Source: Dillenia suffruticosa
Taxonomy: Eukaryota; Streptophyta; Magnoliopsida; Dilleniales; Dilleniaceae
Direction of reading: 5' to 3'
DNA length: 64,000 nt
NCBI GenBank assembly: GCA_033439265.1
Contig: JAVTVX010000019.1
Location: 17,572,039-17,636,038 of the forward strand
Positions within the stretch are counted from its first letter, which is position 1. Every line of letters begins with the position of its first letter. Shown in pieces: positions 10,546 through 24,624 of this stretch. Position numbers and translations under genes: made by a program. The notes below the pieces were generated by a model. The model made no database searches. It was not told the origin of the DNA and saw nothing but the letters and a program-made list of their open reading frames with translations.

Positions 10546-12618
10546 ATATTATCGTCGGTTTTTTATGCTTTTTTTGACAATCGATGAGTTCTTATAGTCA
10601 TGTAGAAATATGTCACATCTTGCTTTTTTGATGAACTCATGAATTAGCCTGTGGACTCAGGCATGCATGTAGGGGGACTTATCCATTATAAAAAGATGAA
10701 TAAGCAATTCAAAGAAACAAAAGCTCTGACTCCTAAACCTTCAGAACAATAAAACAAACATCAAGTAGAGCAATGTTTAGAAATACAAACTTTCAGAACA
10801 GAAAAATGATCTCCATACACCATGATCATCATTAGGTAATGGAGGATAGTTGAAACAAATAATATGTAAAGTCTGTCTTGCTTGCCACAATAATTTTTAG
10901 AACCGTAGCCAATAGTTTGTAAGTTTCTCATTACCTTACATGATAATGTGTGACTTATCTTCTGTCCAGCTATTCAATTGCACTTTGTAGTCTTATAAAA
11001 CACGTAGTAATAGAAGGAGCTCGGGGTGAAAAGTTTGCTCGACCAAAACACTTCTTGGACTATGAAAAGCTTGGTTGACCAAATAAACACCTTCATCGAC
11101 AAAGTCACTTCCTTGGTTGACCAAAGCCATTCCTTTGTCGACCAAAGTACTCCCTTCAGTCCACCAAATGCTGACCTTCCATCGACTAAGACCACACCGA
11201 CAAGACACTTAAACCCAATACTAAATAATAAACAATGAATCCAAAAATAAACTATCTAGTTATTATATTTATCACCCTTAATTTCTCTTTACATTTTGGC
11301 TTCACTCGACCACTTATTCTTAGTGGGCACATAATCCCAATATTTTATACAAAATTCAAACTTCATACCATGCGAATTCAATATTGTGTGTGTATCAAAC
11401 TAAATGGTTTTGACTATATGAATTATTAGTAGCAAAACAAGCGTGAAGCAAAGCAAATCTTTAGAAACATAAACCTTCATAGCAGAGAATCATCTCCATA
11501 TATCATGATCAGTATTAAACACACCACTCTACTCAATCGGAATCGAAAAAAATATTTATGGATTTAGCAATAAATATGAAGAGTAAAAGAGTAGCAAAAC
11601 AAATTTCAAACAAAACAATGTTTAAGAGAGAGAAAGAACATAATCTGCTTAATGAATACCTTGCATGTCCATTTGCCCGGTTTATATAGAGAGAGATATA
11701 GGGAGCATACAGGAACGGCTTATATATACCATGATCATCAAGTTCATGGCACACCATTCTCCTTAACCACTCTCCTCAACTAATCTATTTGATACACTGA
11801 AATTGCGTGTCCATTTACCTACTTAGAGAGATATAAATCCCGGTCCTATGAACTTTGTAATAAAAAAGAGAGAGAGAGAGAGAGAGAAATCATCTCACTC
11901 TAACCCACACCAAAGAAAAAATAAAACAAAATAAAACAAAAGGAACATATCACACGTCCAACTCAGTAAAGACGAATCACCTCCCGCTAATTGGAGGACA
12001 ACAAAATCTGATGTGGCAGGGGTCGTTCACGCTTATATTTATATGGTTAATAACTCTAAATCTTCCCAAGTTTGGTTTGGCAAGTAATTCCTTTTCTAAT
12101 ACAGAACTCCAAAGTTATTTGATCTTCCTTATCAAAATCATAATCAATTGGGCTAAGCCATGTTAGTTTTTAAGCTCTTTATTTTATATTAACAAAATAA
12201 AAAGTTGTAATTCAAAATTCAGATATCACAACAATTAATTAATTTCTTCTTAACTTCCAATATTGCATAAAGAGAAATAATTAAAAAATGTACACACAAT
12301 TAATGCAATGATAAGCTTTCTTTACATTGTAAGTTCAACTTTTTATTTTGTCATTATATGTGAAAATTATTTTTTATTATATATTCTAAATTTACATGTC
12401 TAAAAAATTTAATATTTATTTATTTATTTTCACATCTCCTCGAACAACAACATTTCATTGTTGTTTTACATATAAATATATAGAATACAGTTCTACTTAA
12501 ATTTCTAAAACGTTTACTTTTGTCATTTTTCACTTTTGTATATTTCTTGTTATTTAAATTATGAAAAACCTTTTTTGTCATTAAATACATGAGTTTGTTT
12601 CATATATCATCCACTCCT
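10546..12618. repeat. Repeat debris, no gene seen
   Basis: An ~80-bp diverged direct repeat occurs at about 10748-10830 and 11440-11512 (shared words TTTAGAAA, AAACCTTCA-like and ATCTCCATAYAYCATGATCA). A third partial match occurs near 11725. The TCGACCAA-type cluster C is at 11031-11195. A GA microsatellite lies at 11868-11888. The rest is AT-rich with short spurious frames. Confidence 0.55.
11031..11195. repeat. TCGACCAA-type tandem repeat, cluster C
   Basis: Six to seven degenerate 21-24-bp units are centred on TTGGTYGACCAAA. On the minus strand the unit length is close to a multiple of three, giving a repetitive open frame (LVDKG..LVNQG..FVDEG). I treat this as a by-product of the repeat. 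Confidence 0.65.
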
Positions 12619-13105
12619 GTGACTCCCCAAGTGTAGGTAAATAGTGCCCACATGGGACAATTTAAATTTGAGTTAAGGGATAATGGGTGGTTAACCCATT
12701 ATTCTTAACTCTCGTAACTTCTCCCTAAAACCTCTCTCCGATTAACCTACGTGAACTCAACCCTTCTTCTTCAATTTTTTGAGAGAAGGAGAATCTCTTT
12801 TTATAGAGGGTGAACAATATAGAAAGAGCACACTTTCATTTTTTAGTGAGAAAATCTCTAGAGAGAGATTGATAAAGAGCTAAAGAAAATTCCAAGTAAG
12901 GAATTTTTCACGTCACTTTCATTACTGGATTGAGGGTTACGGTATCGTGACACTGTGATAATAATTCGCTTAACGTGGTTATTATCCCGACGGTGAGAAT
13001 GTTCGAAAAAGTATCGTTGTTTCCAAAATTGTTGCATTTCATTCACCGAGATATACTCTAAATTTTTATTCTTTTAATTTATTCCAAAAAATTCATCATG
13101 CTTTC
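12619..13105 (+). repeat. 5' LTR of the copia element
   Basis: The stretch aligns along its length to the copy at 19138-19647, with shared landmarks AATAGTGCCC, GGTGAACAATATAGAAAGAG, ATAATTCGCTTAACGT and AAAAATTCATCATGCTT. The left edge (TGTGACTCC) is approximate. Confidence 0.8.
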
Positions 13106-16100
13106 GTAAATCCGATTATACCATAATGTTGCTCTCATATTTTGTAGATCACAAATCTATTTTTTGGTAATTTTTTGAACATATTTTGGCCATAAAATAT
13201 GAAGTAAAGTTTCAGGCCTTAATAGTATCTGAAACTTAAAACCCTAAATTTGTCGAGTTAAAAGACAAATTGATCTATAAAAATAACATAAATGTGTTTT
13301 TTGTGTGATGATCTACATTTTTGCATATATATTATGTATTGTTATCACCGAAAATAGGGTTTTCTGATATGATTGAGAATGGCCAAAATTTTGGACATTT
13401 AATTCGTCAAGATTAGGGTGTAAATCTCCCAAAAATCGAATTTAGAATATTTTGGAGAATCTAATTTTATTTTCCGATTGAAATTTCCATCGAAAAGGTA
13501 CCGGAAATGAGTTTTCTAGAAACCAAGTCAAAAGAGCCTGTTGCAAACCCGTTGGGGGAGGAAGAACCCCTCCAGACCAGCGGGCGCATGCGTCACACGC
13601 GCACAGAGACACGTCCAAGAGCAAGCTACATGCGCGTATGCTTCATGCACGCAAAAGGCATGTGAACCAGTAAGTGGACGGGTTAGGTCGGACCCAGAGC
13701 CGAGTCCGACCCGTGTTTTGACCTAGTCAACAACCCAGGTGACACGAGCCAGGCGCGTGCAGGCGCGTGAGAGACGCTCCATGTGTCTGGCATGTGCGCT
13801 AGACTTCTGCTAGCATGTGAAGCCATGTGGCAACGAGTAGAGACGCACCGCTGGCACATGACAGCATGTGAGGATCTCGACAGCATGTTAAGTCATCTAG
13901 AATTAGATTTTTCCAATTTTCTGAGGGTCATATATCTATATTTGTGGTTATTTGTGGGTTTTTGTACGTTGAATCCAAATCCGAATGATAAGATGCAATC
14001 TCGAGTTGTAGTGTATGGTATCAGTTGACTAATATGCTCACTTTGAGGTTAATACTCAAATCATTTAAGATTTATTGATTCGTAGGGTACACAAAATTAT
14101 AATAATAAATATCATTAGTTATTAATATCTCTTTTTCTGTAAAATAGAGACAATGGCTGCTACAAAAATTATCGTACTTGATCTCGTGAAGGGAGACAAG
14201 TTGAACGGTGATAATTATGATATTTGGTACCGGAAGATTTAGTTTGTTTTCAAGAAACAGAACCTAGCTGAGATTCTAAAGTACGAGATGTCGGACTCCA
14301 ATGAGAGTACTACACCTCAAACAAGATAGGATCAAGAGGCGTATCGTGCATGAAAGAAAAAGGTTGGTCAGGTTTGGGCAATCCTTTTTTAACAGCATGG
14401 ATGATGACATGATCTTAGTTTATAAACAGTATTCTATTGTGATGTAGGTCTGGGTTACTCTTAAAGAGCATTTTGGCTCCCAGTCAGCTCCTAAACTGAG
14501 AATGCTGACCTATAGGTTTATTACCTATAAGAAAAGATCGGATCATACTATGAAACAATATCTTATACACATGTCGAGTATGATTGTCTTTTTAAAGAAT
14601 ATGAGGGAGCCAATATATGACGAGATTCAGGTGTTAGGAATAATCCAGTCTTTATTTGACTCCTGAAATGTTGTTAAGACCTATCTCACACAAACTGAGA
14701 GTATTCGTACTTTCATGAATGTAAGTAAGCATTGTGAACTCGAGGAGGAGCGCCAGGAGATGGCTAGGTCTATTTCGGATCATATTTATGTGGCGGATTC
14801 AACTAAGGGCTCCAGGGGTTCAAGCGCAAGTGGCACAAGCATGACAGGAAGACTAAAGGCTAAAGTAAGAAGAAGCCATCTGCTAAAGCCAAAGACAAAG
14901 AACCGAAGCGCAGGAAAAATGAACTTGATAAGAACAAAGTCAAGTGTTTCGTATGTGGTAAGTTTGGACATTTCACTCGCAAATCTGAAGAGTGGAAGGT
15001 AACTCCTTCTTCCTTATATGGTTTGAGTTATATTTCATCTATTGTGATACTCACTGACTCCTCTCTTTTGTGGATTGTAAATTCAGAAGCCACCGACCAT
15101 GTAGCTCACGATAGGAGCACTTACATGGAGTTTCGCCGATTGAGTCCTTATGTAAGGAGGCTGTATATGGGGAACGGAGTATTTGTGGCTGTAAGGGGGA
15201 TTGGTACATGCAAACTGATACTGCGAAGTAACTAAATCCTATATCTACATAATGTGTTGTATGCTCTCGAGATTCGGCAGAATCTCGTTTTTATTCTTTA
15301 TTTAGATCATTTAGCATATTTTGTTTTGTTTGAAAACTTGAATATTTCTATTTCATATGATAGTTTTTTTATATGTACTAGTTAGCTTGTGTAGACTATT
15401 TGTATTGGACATGGTTTCTTTTAATAAAATTTCTCATTTATCTTCTATTATCTATACATCTGATAACATAATTAATGATATTACTATTTGGTATCGTAAA
15501 CTTGGTCACATAGGGCAAAAGATAATGAATCAGTTAGTTGCGAGTGGCCTGTTGGACCTGGTAACTAAGGTCGAGTTACCTCTATGTAAATTTTGCCTAG
15601 TTGGCAAAGCAACGAGAAAACCATTAAAAAGGCAATGAGAGATGAGACATTATTACAGTTGATCCATTCTGATATTTGTAGGCCTATGAATGTGAGAGTC
15701 TGAAACGGAGTTACGTATTCCATTACGGTACTGGAGTGATTCAGAAGATTTATCAACGAGGTTGAGAATCAATTAGACTTAAGAGTAAAAACTCTCAGAA
15801 CCGATCGAGAGTGCGAGTATTTGTTTGAACAATTCAAAGAGTTCTGTCTTGAAAAGGGCATTATGAGATAATTAACTATTCTTACTATTCTCCAATAGAA
15901 CGGAGTAGCTAAGAGAAAAAATAAGACTCTGTTGAAAATTATGAGATCTATGATGACGCTGACCAATTTGCCTATATTCGGAGAAGCATTATTGACTGTA
16001 GCTTATGTTCTCAATCGTGTTCCAACAAAATCCATGGTCAGTACCCCATATGAAATTTGGACAGGAAGGTAAACTGACCTTAGCCACTTGAACCCAGTTG

Positions 16101-19100
16101 TGCCGCATATGTTCACAATTTCTCACACTCACACGACAAGTTAGGCCTGTGAGAAAAAAAATGTATCTTTATAAGATACTCTGAACATTTCAAAGGATAT
16201 GTGTTCCTAAGTGAACATACAAACAGTACAATCACTGAGATTGAGTCTCGTGATATCACGTTTCTGGAAAATAATTTCCCTAAGAAAAGTGAAATCGATT
16301 GAGACTTCACATTTTATAGAATAAGTGAGTCTAACAATTCAGCTAAATCCAGCAACGGGACTCAAGAACACGTTACAGATCTTAGTTCTAATGGAAGTGA
16401 CCTATCTAGAAGTGAGGAGGCTCCTCCTCCTCGTTGGAGTAGTCGGGGACAAGTACCTTGACGTCATTTTCCGATTGAGGGTGAGATCCTCATTGTTACT
16501 CCTGAAAACGATGAGGAACCTAGGACATTTGAGGAGACTCTTGAGAGTCTTATGAAGGACCAATGGTTAAAGGTCATGCAGGAGGAGATGCAATCTATGA
16601 GAGTCAATGAGATCTGAGACCTAGTTGACTTACCTGAGAATAGAAAGGCAATTGAGAACAAATGGGATTTCAAAATCAAAAGAAAGACCAATGGATCGGT
16701 AGAGAGATATAAGACCCGTTTAGTAACCAAAGGTTATACGTAAATAAAGGACATTGACTACAAGAAGACTTTCTCTCTTGTAGTCAAATTTGGATGAGAA
16801 GATCTACATAGAGCAGCCCTCGGGGTTCTTTCTAATAGGTCGAGAATTTAAAATCTGTCGACTTCGGAAGTCGATATACGGCCTAAAGCAATGATCCAAG
16901 CGGTGGTCTCTGAGATTTCATGAAAATGTGATATCTTATGGTTTTACAATGATCGAGAATGATCACCGTGTCTATCTGATACGATCTGATAAATCTTTTG
17001 TGATCCTATTCTTATATATGGATGATATAATGTTGGCTGGGAACAACATTCAATATCTGATAACTATTAAGACATGGTTGTCATTGAGTTTCGATATGAA
17101 AGATATGGGTAAATCTGAATTCATCCTTAGAGTTAAGATCCATAGGGATCGCTCAAAACGAATATCAGCTCTCTCACACGAGACCTACATTAGAAAAATT
17201 CTCAAACGTTTTGAGATGAGTAATTGTAATCCCATAAATATTTTTTATCGCCAAAGTCTGATAATCTGAGTCTTTGTATCCCAAAACTCAGGACGAAGTA
17301 AGGGAAATGAATAAAATCTCTTATTCTAGTACAGTGGGAAGTTTAATATACGCGATGTAATGTACACGATCAAACATATATTATGCAGTCGGTTTGATAA
17401 ATAGGTATCAATCAAATCCTGGAAGGGGTCACTAGAGAACAGTGAAAAGGATTTTGAAATATCTCAAGGGAACTACAAACTTCTCCTTATTTATGGAAGA
17501 GGAGATTTGCGCCTTGTGAGATATTCAGATACCAATTGGGGCGGTGTACTAGATAAACGTAAATCGATGTCAGATTTTGCATTCTTGCTCAATGGTCGTA
17601 TCATTTCTTAGAGCAGTAAGAAACAAACTTATGTAACTCTATCTACGATAGAGGCTGAGTTCATGACTTGCTCAGTCGTAGCTCATAAGAGTATTTGGTT
17701 TTGTAAACTATTGGATGACTTAGAGATTGTGACTGATAATGGGAGATCAGTGATAATCTACTGTGATAATCAGGCTGCTATTGCCTACACTCGAGATCCT
17801 AAATATCATAGTAGAACCAAACATATCGACACCAGATATAATTTTATGAGAGATATCATCGAGAAGGGTGAAATAACCGTCAAGTACATTTCAACGCACG
17901 GTATGGTAGCTGACCCCTTTACCAACCCCATTGCTAGAGACTCATTTGTAAGACATAGAGAGTCATTGGGTTTGTATACATTTTGACATTTCTCATTTGT
18001 ACCGAATTGACGATGTGATCTTATTACTTTTATATATATATATATAATTCTTGTACATTATTTAGTCACACTTGACTTATTTCTTATATAATACACTTAT
18101 TTCTTATCATATATTCTGTAATATGTTATGAGAAAAAGTTATGTCAGCCAGAGGAGGTCGATTTTCTCACATGAGTGACTACCTCCAAGTTTGAGTGAGC
18201 AGAGTTGAGACAGTTTCTAATTGTAAGAGATTTTGAGAGTAGCCCTACTAGAATATAAGTCACCCTGATATGTGTTCAGGATGAGATCATATGCGATATG
18301 ATCGACATAGACATATCCACATTTATGTTGACTGTAAGTAGTTAGATTTGAAATTTCAGATATCACCTGCTTTTAGTGATATTGACTCTGGGATACTCTA
18401 TCTGTGATCTCTGGATAAAGTTTTATGTATAAATTGAGTCTCATATCTGTATAGTATTAGAAAAATCTGACATATGCCCTTTTGAGATATGGAAGAATAA
18501 TATTATGGTACGTGTTTTACACAGCGTGTGATAAAACAACTAGGTATAATGTGAGCCATTGTTTTGAGACTATAGTGTGATGTTAATCCTCGTTCTCACT
18601 GTGTGAGACCCGAGATCTATTGGGTGAGATATTTTGTACCCTTATTACTTTCAGCTGTTTCTAGAAATCTTGATTCAATGTTTACTATTTTAATCTGTTT
18701 ACCTATAGTCCGGAAGATAAATTGAGATCTAAGGGGCAGGTTTAGGAAATTAGCTAAATTAAGACTGATAGATTCGAGTTTGGAAAAAGAAAGACCAGTA
18801 GGTATTACATCATTGTGTAGTATTCATCAACCGATCTGTTATGTTTATCCATATTGGGATTCAAGCATAATAGTAAATACACAGTCGAGTATTGACTGTA
18901 AATTACTTTTAATGAGTAAAGTAGCTCGATGATATAATTGCATTGAGTTTAGGATACAGCAAATCCTTTATGGTACTTACGTTGACTTCTTGACCATCCT
19001 AACACGTGCATCGAAAAGTTTTTTACTTGCAGGTGTACTCGTCAGTCACACAACGTCCAATCCTGTATGAAAATCCAATAAACTGATGTAAAAGATCACA

Positions 19101-19137
19101 TAAGTTGTAATCTTGTGACGGATATAATATATTCTCA

Positions 19138-19647
19138 TGTGTAAGTAGAAGATGTAGATAAATAGTGCCCATGTGAGGCATTTATCTTAAAATTGAATTT
19201 AAATTTTAGTTAAGGAATAATGGGTGGTTAACTTATTATCCCTAACTCTAATAACTTCTCCCTAAAACCTCTCCTCAATTAACCTACGTGAACTCAACCC
19301 TTTTTTTTCAAATTTTTGAGAGAATGAGAATCTCTTTTTAAGGAGGGTGAACAATATAGAAAGAGCACACTTTCATTTTTAAGTTAGAAAATCTCTAGAG
19401 AGAGAGAGATTGATAAAGGGTTAAAGAAAATTCTAAGCAGAGAATTTTTCATATCACTTTCGTCATCAAATTGAGGGTTGCGGCATCTTGACACTATGAT
19501 AATAATTCGCTTAACGTAGTTATCATCTCGACAGTGAAAACGTTCAAAAAAGTATCGTGGTTCTCGGAATTGTTGCATTTCATTTATCGAGATATACCCT
19601 AAATTTTTATTTTTTTAATTTATTTCAAAAAATTCATCATGCTTCCG
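19138..19647 (+). repeat. 3' LTR of the copia element
   Basis: This is the partner of the LTR at 12619-13105. Scattered substitutions and small indels between the two indicate a long time since insertion. Confidence 0.8.
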
Positions 19648-21004
19648 CTTGCGCATATTAAATCTAACACCAAGCATTGACACTACATTAAGGTATGCCA
19701 GTGAGCAAGTTAACCCTTGTCTTTCATACATTGCTTTCGATTATCTCATGGCTTTGAAAATATTAGTTTGATAGTGCCACTAAGTTTGAATTTAAAACCT
19801 TTTTATTTAGATTTGATTGGATATAAATTAAATATTTTGAGTGCGTCTGATGCTTAAACCTAATTTGGTTAAAGTTCTTTAAATACAAATAATTTACCAT
19901 GTTTCGTAAAATTTTTGATTTTTTTATTGAGTAAATACTAAATATTAGACAAAGATCGGTACTCAATATTTAATTAGTTTAGTGATTGAATAATGATATT
20001 TTTTAAATATGATTTTTAATTTAAATCTTATGCATGACAAAATAAGCGTTTGAAGAGATTTGTTTTTTCAAAATTGAACTCGAATCGAATCAAATTCAAT
20101 CAAAATCAACATAATTATCCCGTGACTTATTAATTTTTAAAAAGAAATATAGACTGGCAAAAGTCATTAAGCCCACTATAACACAAATTCAACGGGCCTA
20201 CTATAGGATCGAACATTGTTTGACCATCCCCATTAAAATAGGACAACATTGGGCACTTAAAAAGGTTTTTTTTTTTTTTTTTTTTTTTGGTACAACACTT
20301 TCAAAGTTTATGCCCAAATCCAATGGAGTCCCTCTTACCATCACATCCAAGGCCTTTTTTTTTTTTTTGGGTGGGTGCGCTAGGCCCAACAGTAATACAA
20401 CGCTACGGCGACGCATGTGAACCCCGATAGCAAGCTACCGTTGTGAACCCACCCCATAAAAATTTAATTTAATATCATATGGACCAATCACCGACATATC
20501 AGATATTAAACTGATAAGAACAAACATATAATCCAAGGCCATGTTTGCTTATCTGATCAGGTAAGATAGACATATGGTTTTTTTTTATTGGTTTTCACCG
20601 TCAATATCAGAGATTTATCCGACTAATCCATTTGAGCACTGTGAAAACCATTTTAGAAATTAACTCTTCAAACCTTTTTTGTCATTCTCAAACCTTGAAT
20701 TCGAGACCGATTAAGAGGATAAAGTGTCCGATTACTAAACTCAAAAGAGTTTAATAAGATAGATATATGTGCTAATGCAATGATGTACAAAATCAAGAAT
20801 AATGTGCCAAGGCATTGCAAAGCACCAATATTGTTTAACTTCATATTGTAGAACGAATAAATGAATACTTGTAATTGCTAGGTTCACCAATCAAACCCTA
20901 TGACATCACTCTAAAATCACATTATAACGGCCCCCAATACAGAATTATGGGAGAAAATACATGAATATATGGGCAAGAGCTATTTCTAGAGCCATATTTT
21001 TCCA
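19648..21004. other. Intergenic region, no gene seen
   Basis: The stretch is AT-rich and carries two long T runs (about 20266-20288 and 20356-20369) about 70 bp apart. Bases 20930-21004 are probably the 3' untranslated end of FKGP. No further feature was recognised. Confidence 0.5.
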
Positions 21005-24000
21005 CTAATTCTTTAAAAATATGTTCCAGTTGTACACTTTCACATCAAAATCTGTACCTTTCTCAAGCAAGTCCCTCAGCTTCATAGCGCATTCACCATC
21101 CCTGGCTAGTAACAGGGCAAAGCCACCACCACCAGCACCAACAAGCTTGTAGCCACAACAATAGCTTTCAGCATAGGAAAAGAGACGATCCACAAATTCG
21201 TTGCTACAATAAGGGTCAAGTTCCTGATGCAACCTCCAAGCCTCCAACATTATCTCCCCAAGCTCATCGATGTCACAATTCATTAAAGCCTCCCTACCAA
21301 TCTTTGCCAGTTCTGCAAGTCGCTTGATACTGGATATGAGAAGATTATCACGTTGTAGATATCGAGTCACCACCTTGTGGAGAACCTGGTGCGCAAGGCG
21401 GACCTGCAGGATGAGACAATCCAGAAAGAATTTTTAGGAAAAGCAGTTAACCGGGTACTGCGAACTTATTATATTCTAATCTTGTAGCTTCTGAAATAGC
21501 TATGACTGCCAATAACTGGTATGAGGACAGAAAAAGGTGGAAATCAATGAAGCACAGACATGGGAGGCAATGCACAAGTAGTAACACAACAAAGTTATAA
21601 AAATAGTACACTATTATAGGTTGCGAAGCATTTTTAGAACCATATCTGACATAAACACAACAAAAACATACCTATTTCTCAACATAGCTGAACACCAAGT
21701 TTAAGACTTCCAAAAGACATCATAGGTATCAGATCAACATTTTTTGGGAGCTAAATTAAATATACAACTTACTTGACCAGTAAAAACTACAAGGAGACGC
21801 TGCTGCAACTCTGAAATTAACCGAGGAGAAGCCAGGAGAGGGATGACTTGAAGTCGCAATGGTATTCCAGGGAAACTGGAGGTGAATTTGATTCCTGGGT
21901 ATAAACCTCCAATTTGATCCTGCCAGCCTCCTCCTGTGCCCATGAGTTGCTCTAATACGAGGACAAGTCTAGCAACATTTTTATTACTATCATCCCCTTC
22001 AATCATTTGCAGGAGTCCTTTAACAACAGCTGCAGCTAAGATGCTAGAGGTTCCCAAGCCACTACCACGGGGAACATTGGCCCATGTCTTGATTTGAAAG
22101 CCCATGGATTGAAGAATCTTGTTATTAATTGTGTCAGTGACAAGCAATGCAGATTTGACCAGTCGGAATGGATCTGCATGGTCAAATGGAGGAGAAATAG
22201 AAGTGAAATCTTGTATGGATAACTGGTTTCCAACATCATCAAAGATTTTTATTCCATGCAATTCTGTTGTTTCAATGATAGTGCCAACTGGAAGGGAGCC
22301 TTCGAGAGTTATTGCCATGTTTAGGACACAACCAGCACGCTCCAAGCTCCATGGGGGAGTATCACTCCAACCCCCTACAAAGTCGACACGAACTGGCAAC
22401 TCAACCTTCACACGTTTAGGGGAAAATCCTCTGGTGTTATTGGCCTCAAATGTGGCACATGTACCAGGGATGGGCTCCACGGGATGTTCTACAAAGGCCA
22501 AAAGGGGAAATGCAAAAAACTTTTAGGGATGTTAACAAGCCACAAAGTAATAAACCAGATGGATATATTTAAACAAAGAAAACAACGCCAACATCAAATA
22601 GCACGTCACAATAACAGCATAAGGAAATACCATAAGGACACAAAAATGCATTTCAGCTTTAAATAGAAATGAGCACCAAAAATATTAGCTCTCTTTTCGC
22701 TTGTTTGTTCTTCAGTTTTATGTTTTCTTCTTCTTGGTCCCTCTTATAGAATATAATAGTTCTACATTTTAAACATTAAAATTAATAAATCTATATAGTA
22801 TATACTCATACAAACCCACCTATTTGGCTTTTAGATTTTATCTTCTTATCAAATTGACTATTCTATTAATAAATAGAAGAAATAATTCATAATCACCCAG
22901 TTAGAATTGATCGAAACCAGCCCATTATGTATAAGATACAGCATATATTTCCTTCAATTAGGCTCAGAAATATCCATGTACCACTAAAGCCATATCTGAC
23001 AGCTGAAGCCGTTTCATCTGCAACCGCAGCCCAGACTTTATGCTCCAAATCACGTGCCTGTGTTTCATCCCCACATGCTTGTTGAAGATCTAATTGCACC
23101 TGATATGCTCTGCTTTTGGGAAGCATTTTTGAATTTTCTGCCTGGAGGTTCTGGCAGAGGCATAGAAAGTCCTTACATATGTCAATTCCTGAGATTTCCT
23201 TTTGCAGAATCTCTTCACATAATTGAGACAAGTTTCGCCCAAGCAAACCATAATCAATGCAAGCTTTAGCAATTCCAGCTGCAAGATCAGCTTGATGACT
23301 CCCAGAACCCTGACACATCTGTTGAAAATCAATTGCTCTATGCAACTCTTCCAAACTTACACGATCTGCACTACTCCACAGGGGGTGCAAGGATTCATTT
23401 TTCCCATCAACCAAGCCCATCAACCACATTGCTAACCTAAGCATTTTAAAATAAGGTAAAACTGGGAATATTTTTGCATTCCATAAGCATTTATCATGAG
23501 TGGTGGAGCTCCAAAGTTCGCTTTCCTGGATACCTAAATCAGAAAAGACCTTTTTCCAAGGTTTTCCACAGAAAGTCCCATACTGTTCAACTGAATTTTT
23601 TGGATTATCATGAAGGCCACAATACACTATCACTCTTGATGTGCGCCCCATCAGGGGAACCTCCCAAAGACAATGGCGATCTGGGAGTACAAAACAATAT
23701 GAATTGTTTTCAGCCCCTAGGCTTCCTTCTGGAATATTAATACCAACAACTATTGACAGGGAACCGATCTGTACTCGACCGGAAATGGAAGAATCATAAA
23801 CCAGAGTATCTTCACCAATGGAAACACCAGCTGTAATTTGGCTCGAAACAATAATAGCCGATGCTGCGATGTCTGACACAGTGGTTGCTGGAATAGAACA
23901 CAGGTGTCTTCGGCCAACAAGTCCTGAATGAGTCCCAGTTAGGTGATCTAGGACTTCACTCGAGGTTCCAAAATGTAAGAACGACAAATCATCTGCAACA

Positions 24001-24584
24001 AAGTAGAGAGAACTGTTAAAAGAAGATGCATAATTTGCCTATAGCAACATACATGAGAAATCAATGAAAGAAAACATCTATGCAGAAGCTCATGCATCGT
24101 GAAACCAAGATGAGAAGTCCTTTAATGGTGGCCATGGAAAGCCAGAGCACTAATTAATGAAATAAAAGCAAGGTCCATTGATTGAAATCTTTGCTTTATT
24201 CAGGATCCTGGTTAAATCTTTTATCACCATTAGCTTTAATCATCAAATTAACATTCTGAACATAAACTTTTGTTACAATTTGGAGACCCCATCAGGGTTT
24301 GGATAACATAAAATACCAGATTGCTCATTCAAATTCATTTTATTCAATTTTAGTTTGTTGAGACATAGCACCAAGGAAACCATATCTTCCATTCCAAAGG
24401 TGCACTTTACATGTTTCATACTGTAGAAGCACGCACATAACCCCAATGAGGAAACAGTAGCCTGTAAAGAACTAAAAAAAATAAAAAAAAAATAAAAAAA
24501 AAGAGATGCTCTGCAAATAAGATAAATAACAAACACATGCACCAGCACACATGTGAAACATATTCATATGGTCCCCTGACACAT

Positions 24585-24624
<40 letters not shown>

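Larger units (their letters stand above)
12619..19647 (+). mobile_element. Ty1/copia LTR retrotransposon, about 7.0 kb, degenerate
   Basis: Two direct LTRs of about 490-510 bp (roughly 12619-13105 and 19138-19647) flank a copia-ordered interior. Recognisable parts in order are: gag start near 14154 (motif LNGDNYDIWY); a CX2CX4H zinc knuckle near 14945; protease-like region near 15060; GAG-pre-integrase near 15480-15620 (IWYRKLGHIG); integrase core 15650-16100; reverse transcriptase about 16560-17270 with YMDD near 17015; and RNase H about 17640-17985 with CDNQAA and TKHID. The PR-INT-RT-RH order is diagnostic of copia. It is a fossil with many breaks (well over ten) and clearly diverged LTRs, hence old. 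Exact LTR edges and target duplication are uncertain; I cannot name the lineage. Confidence 0.9.
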
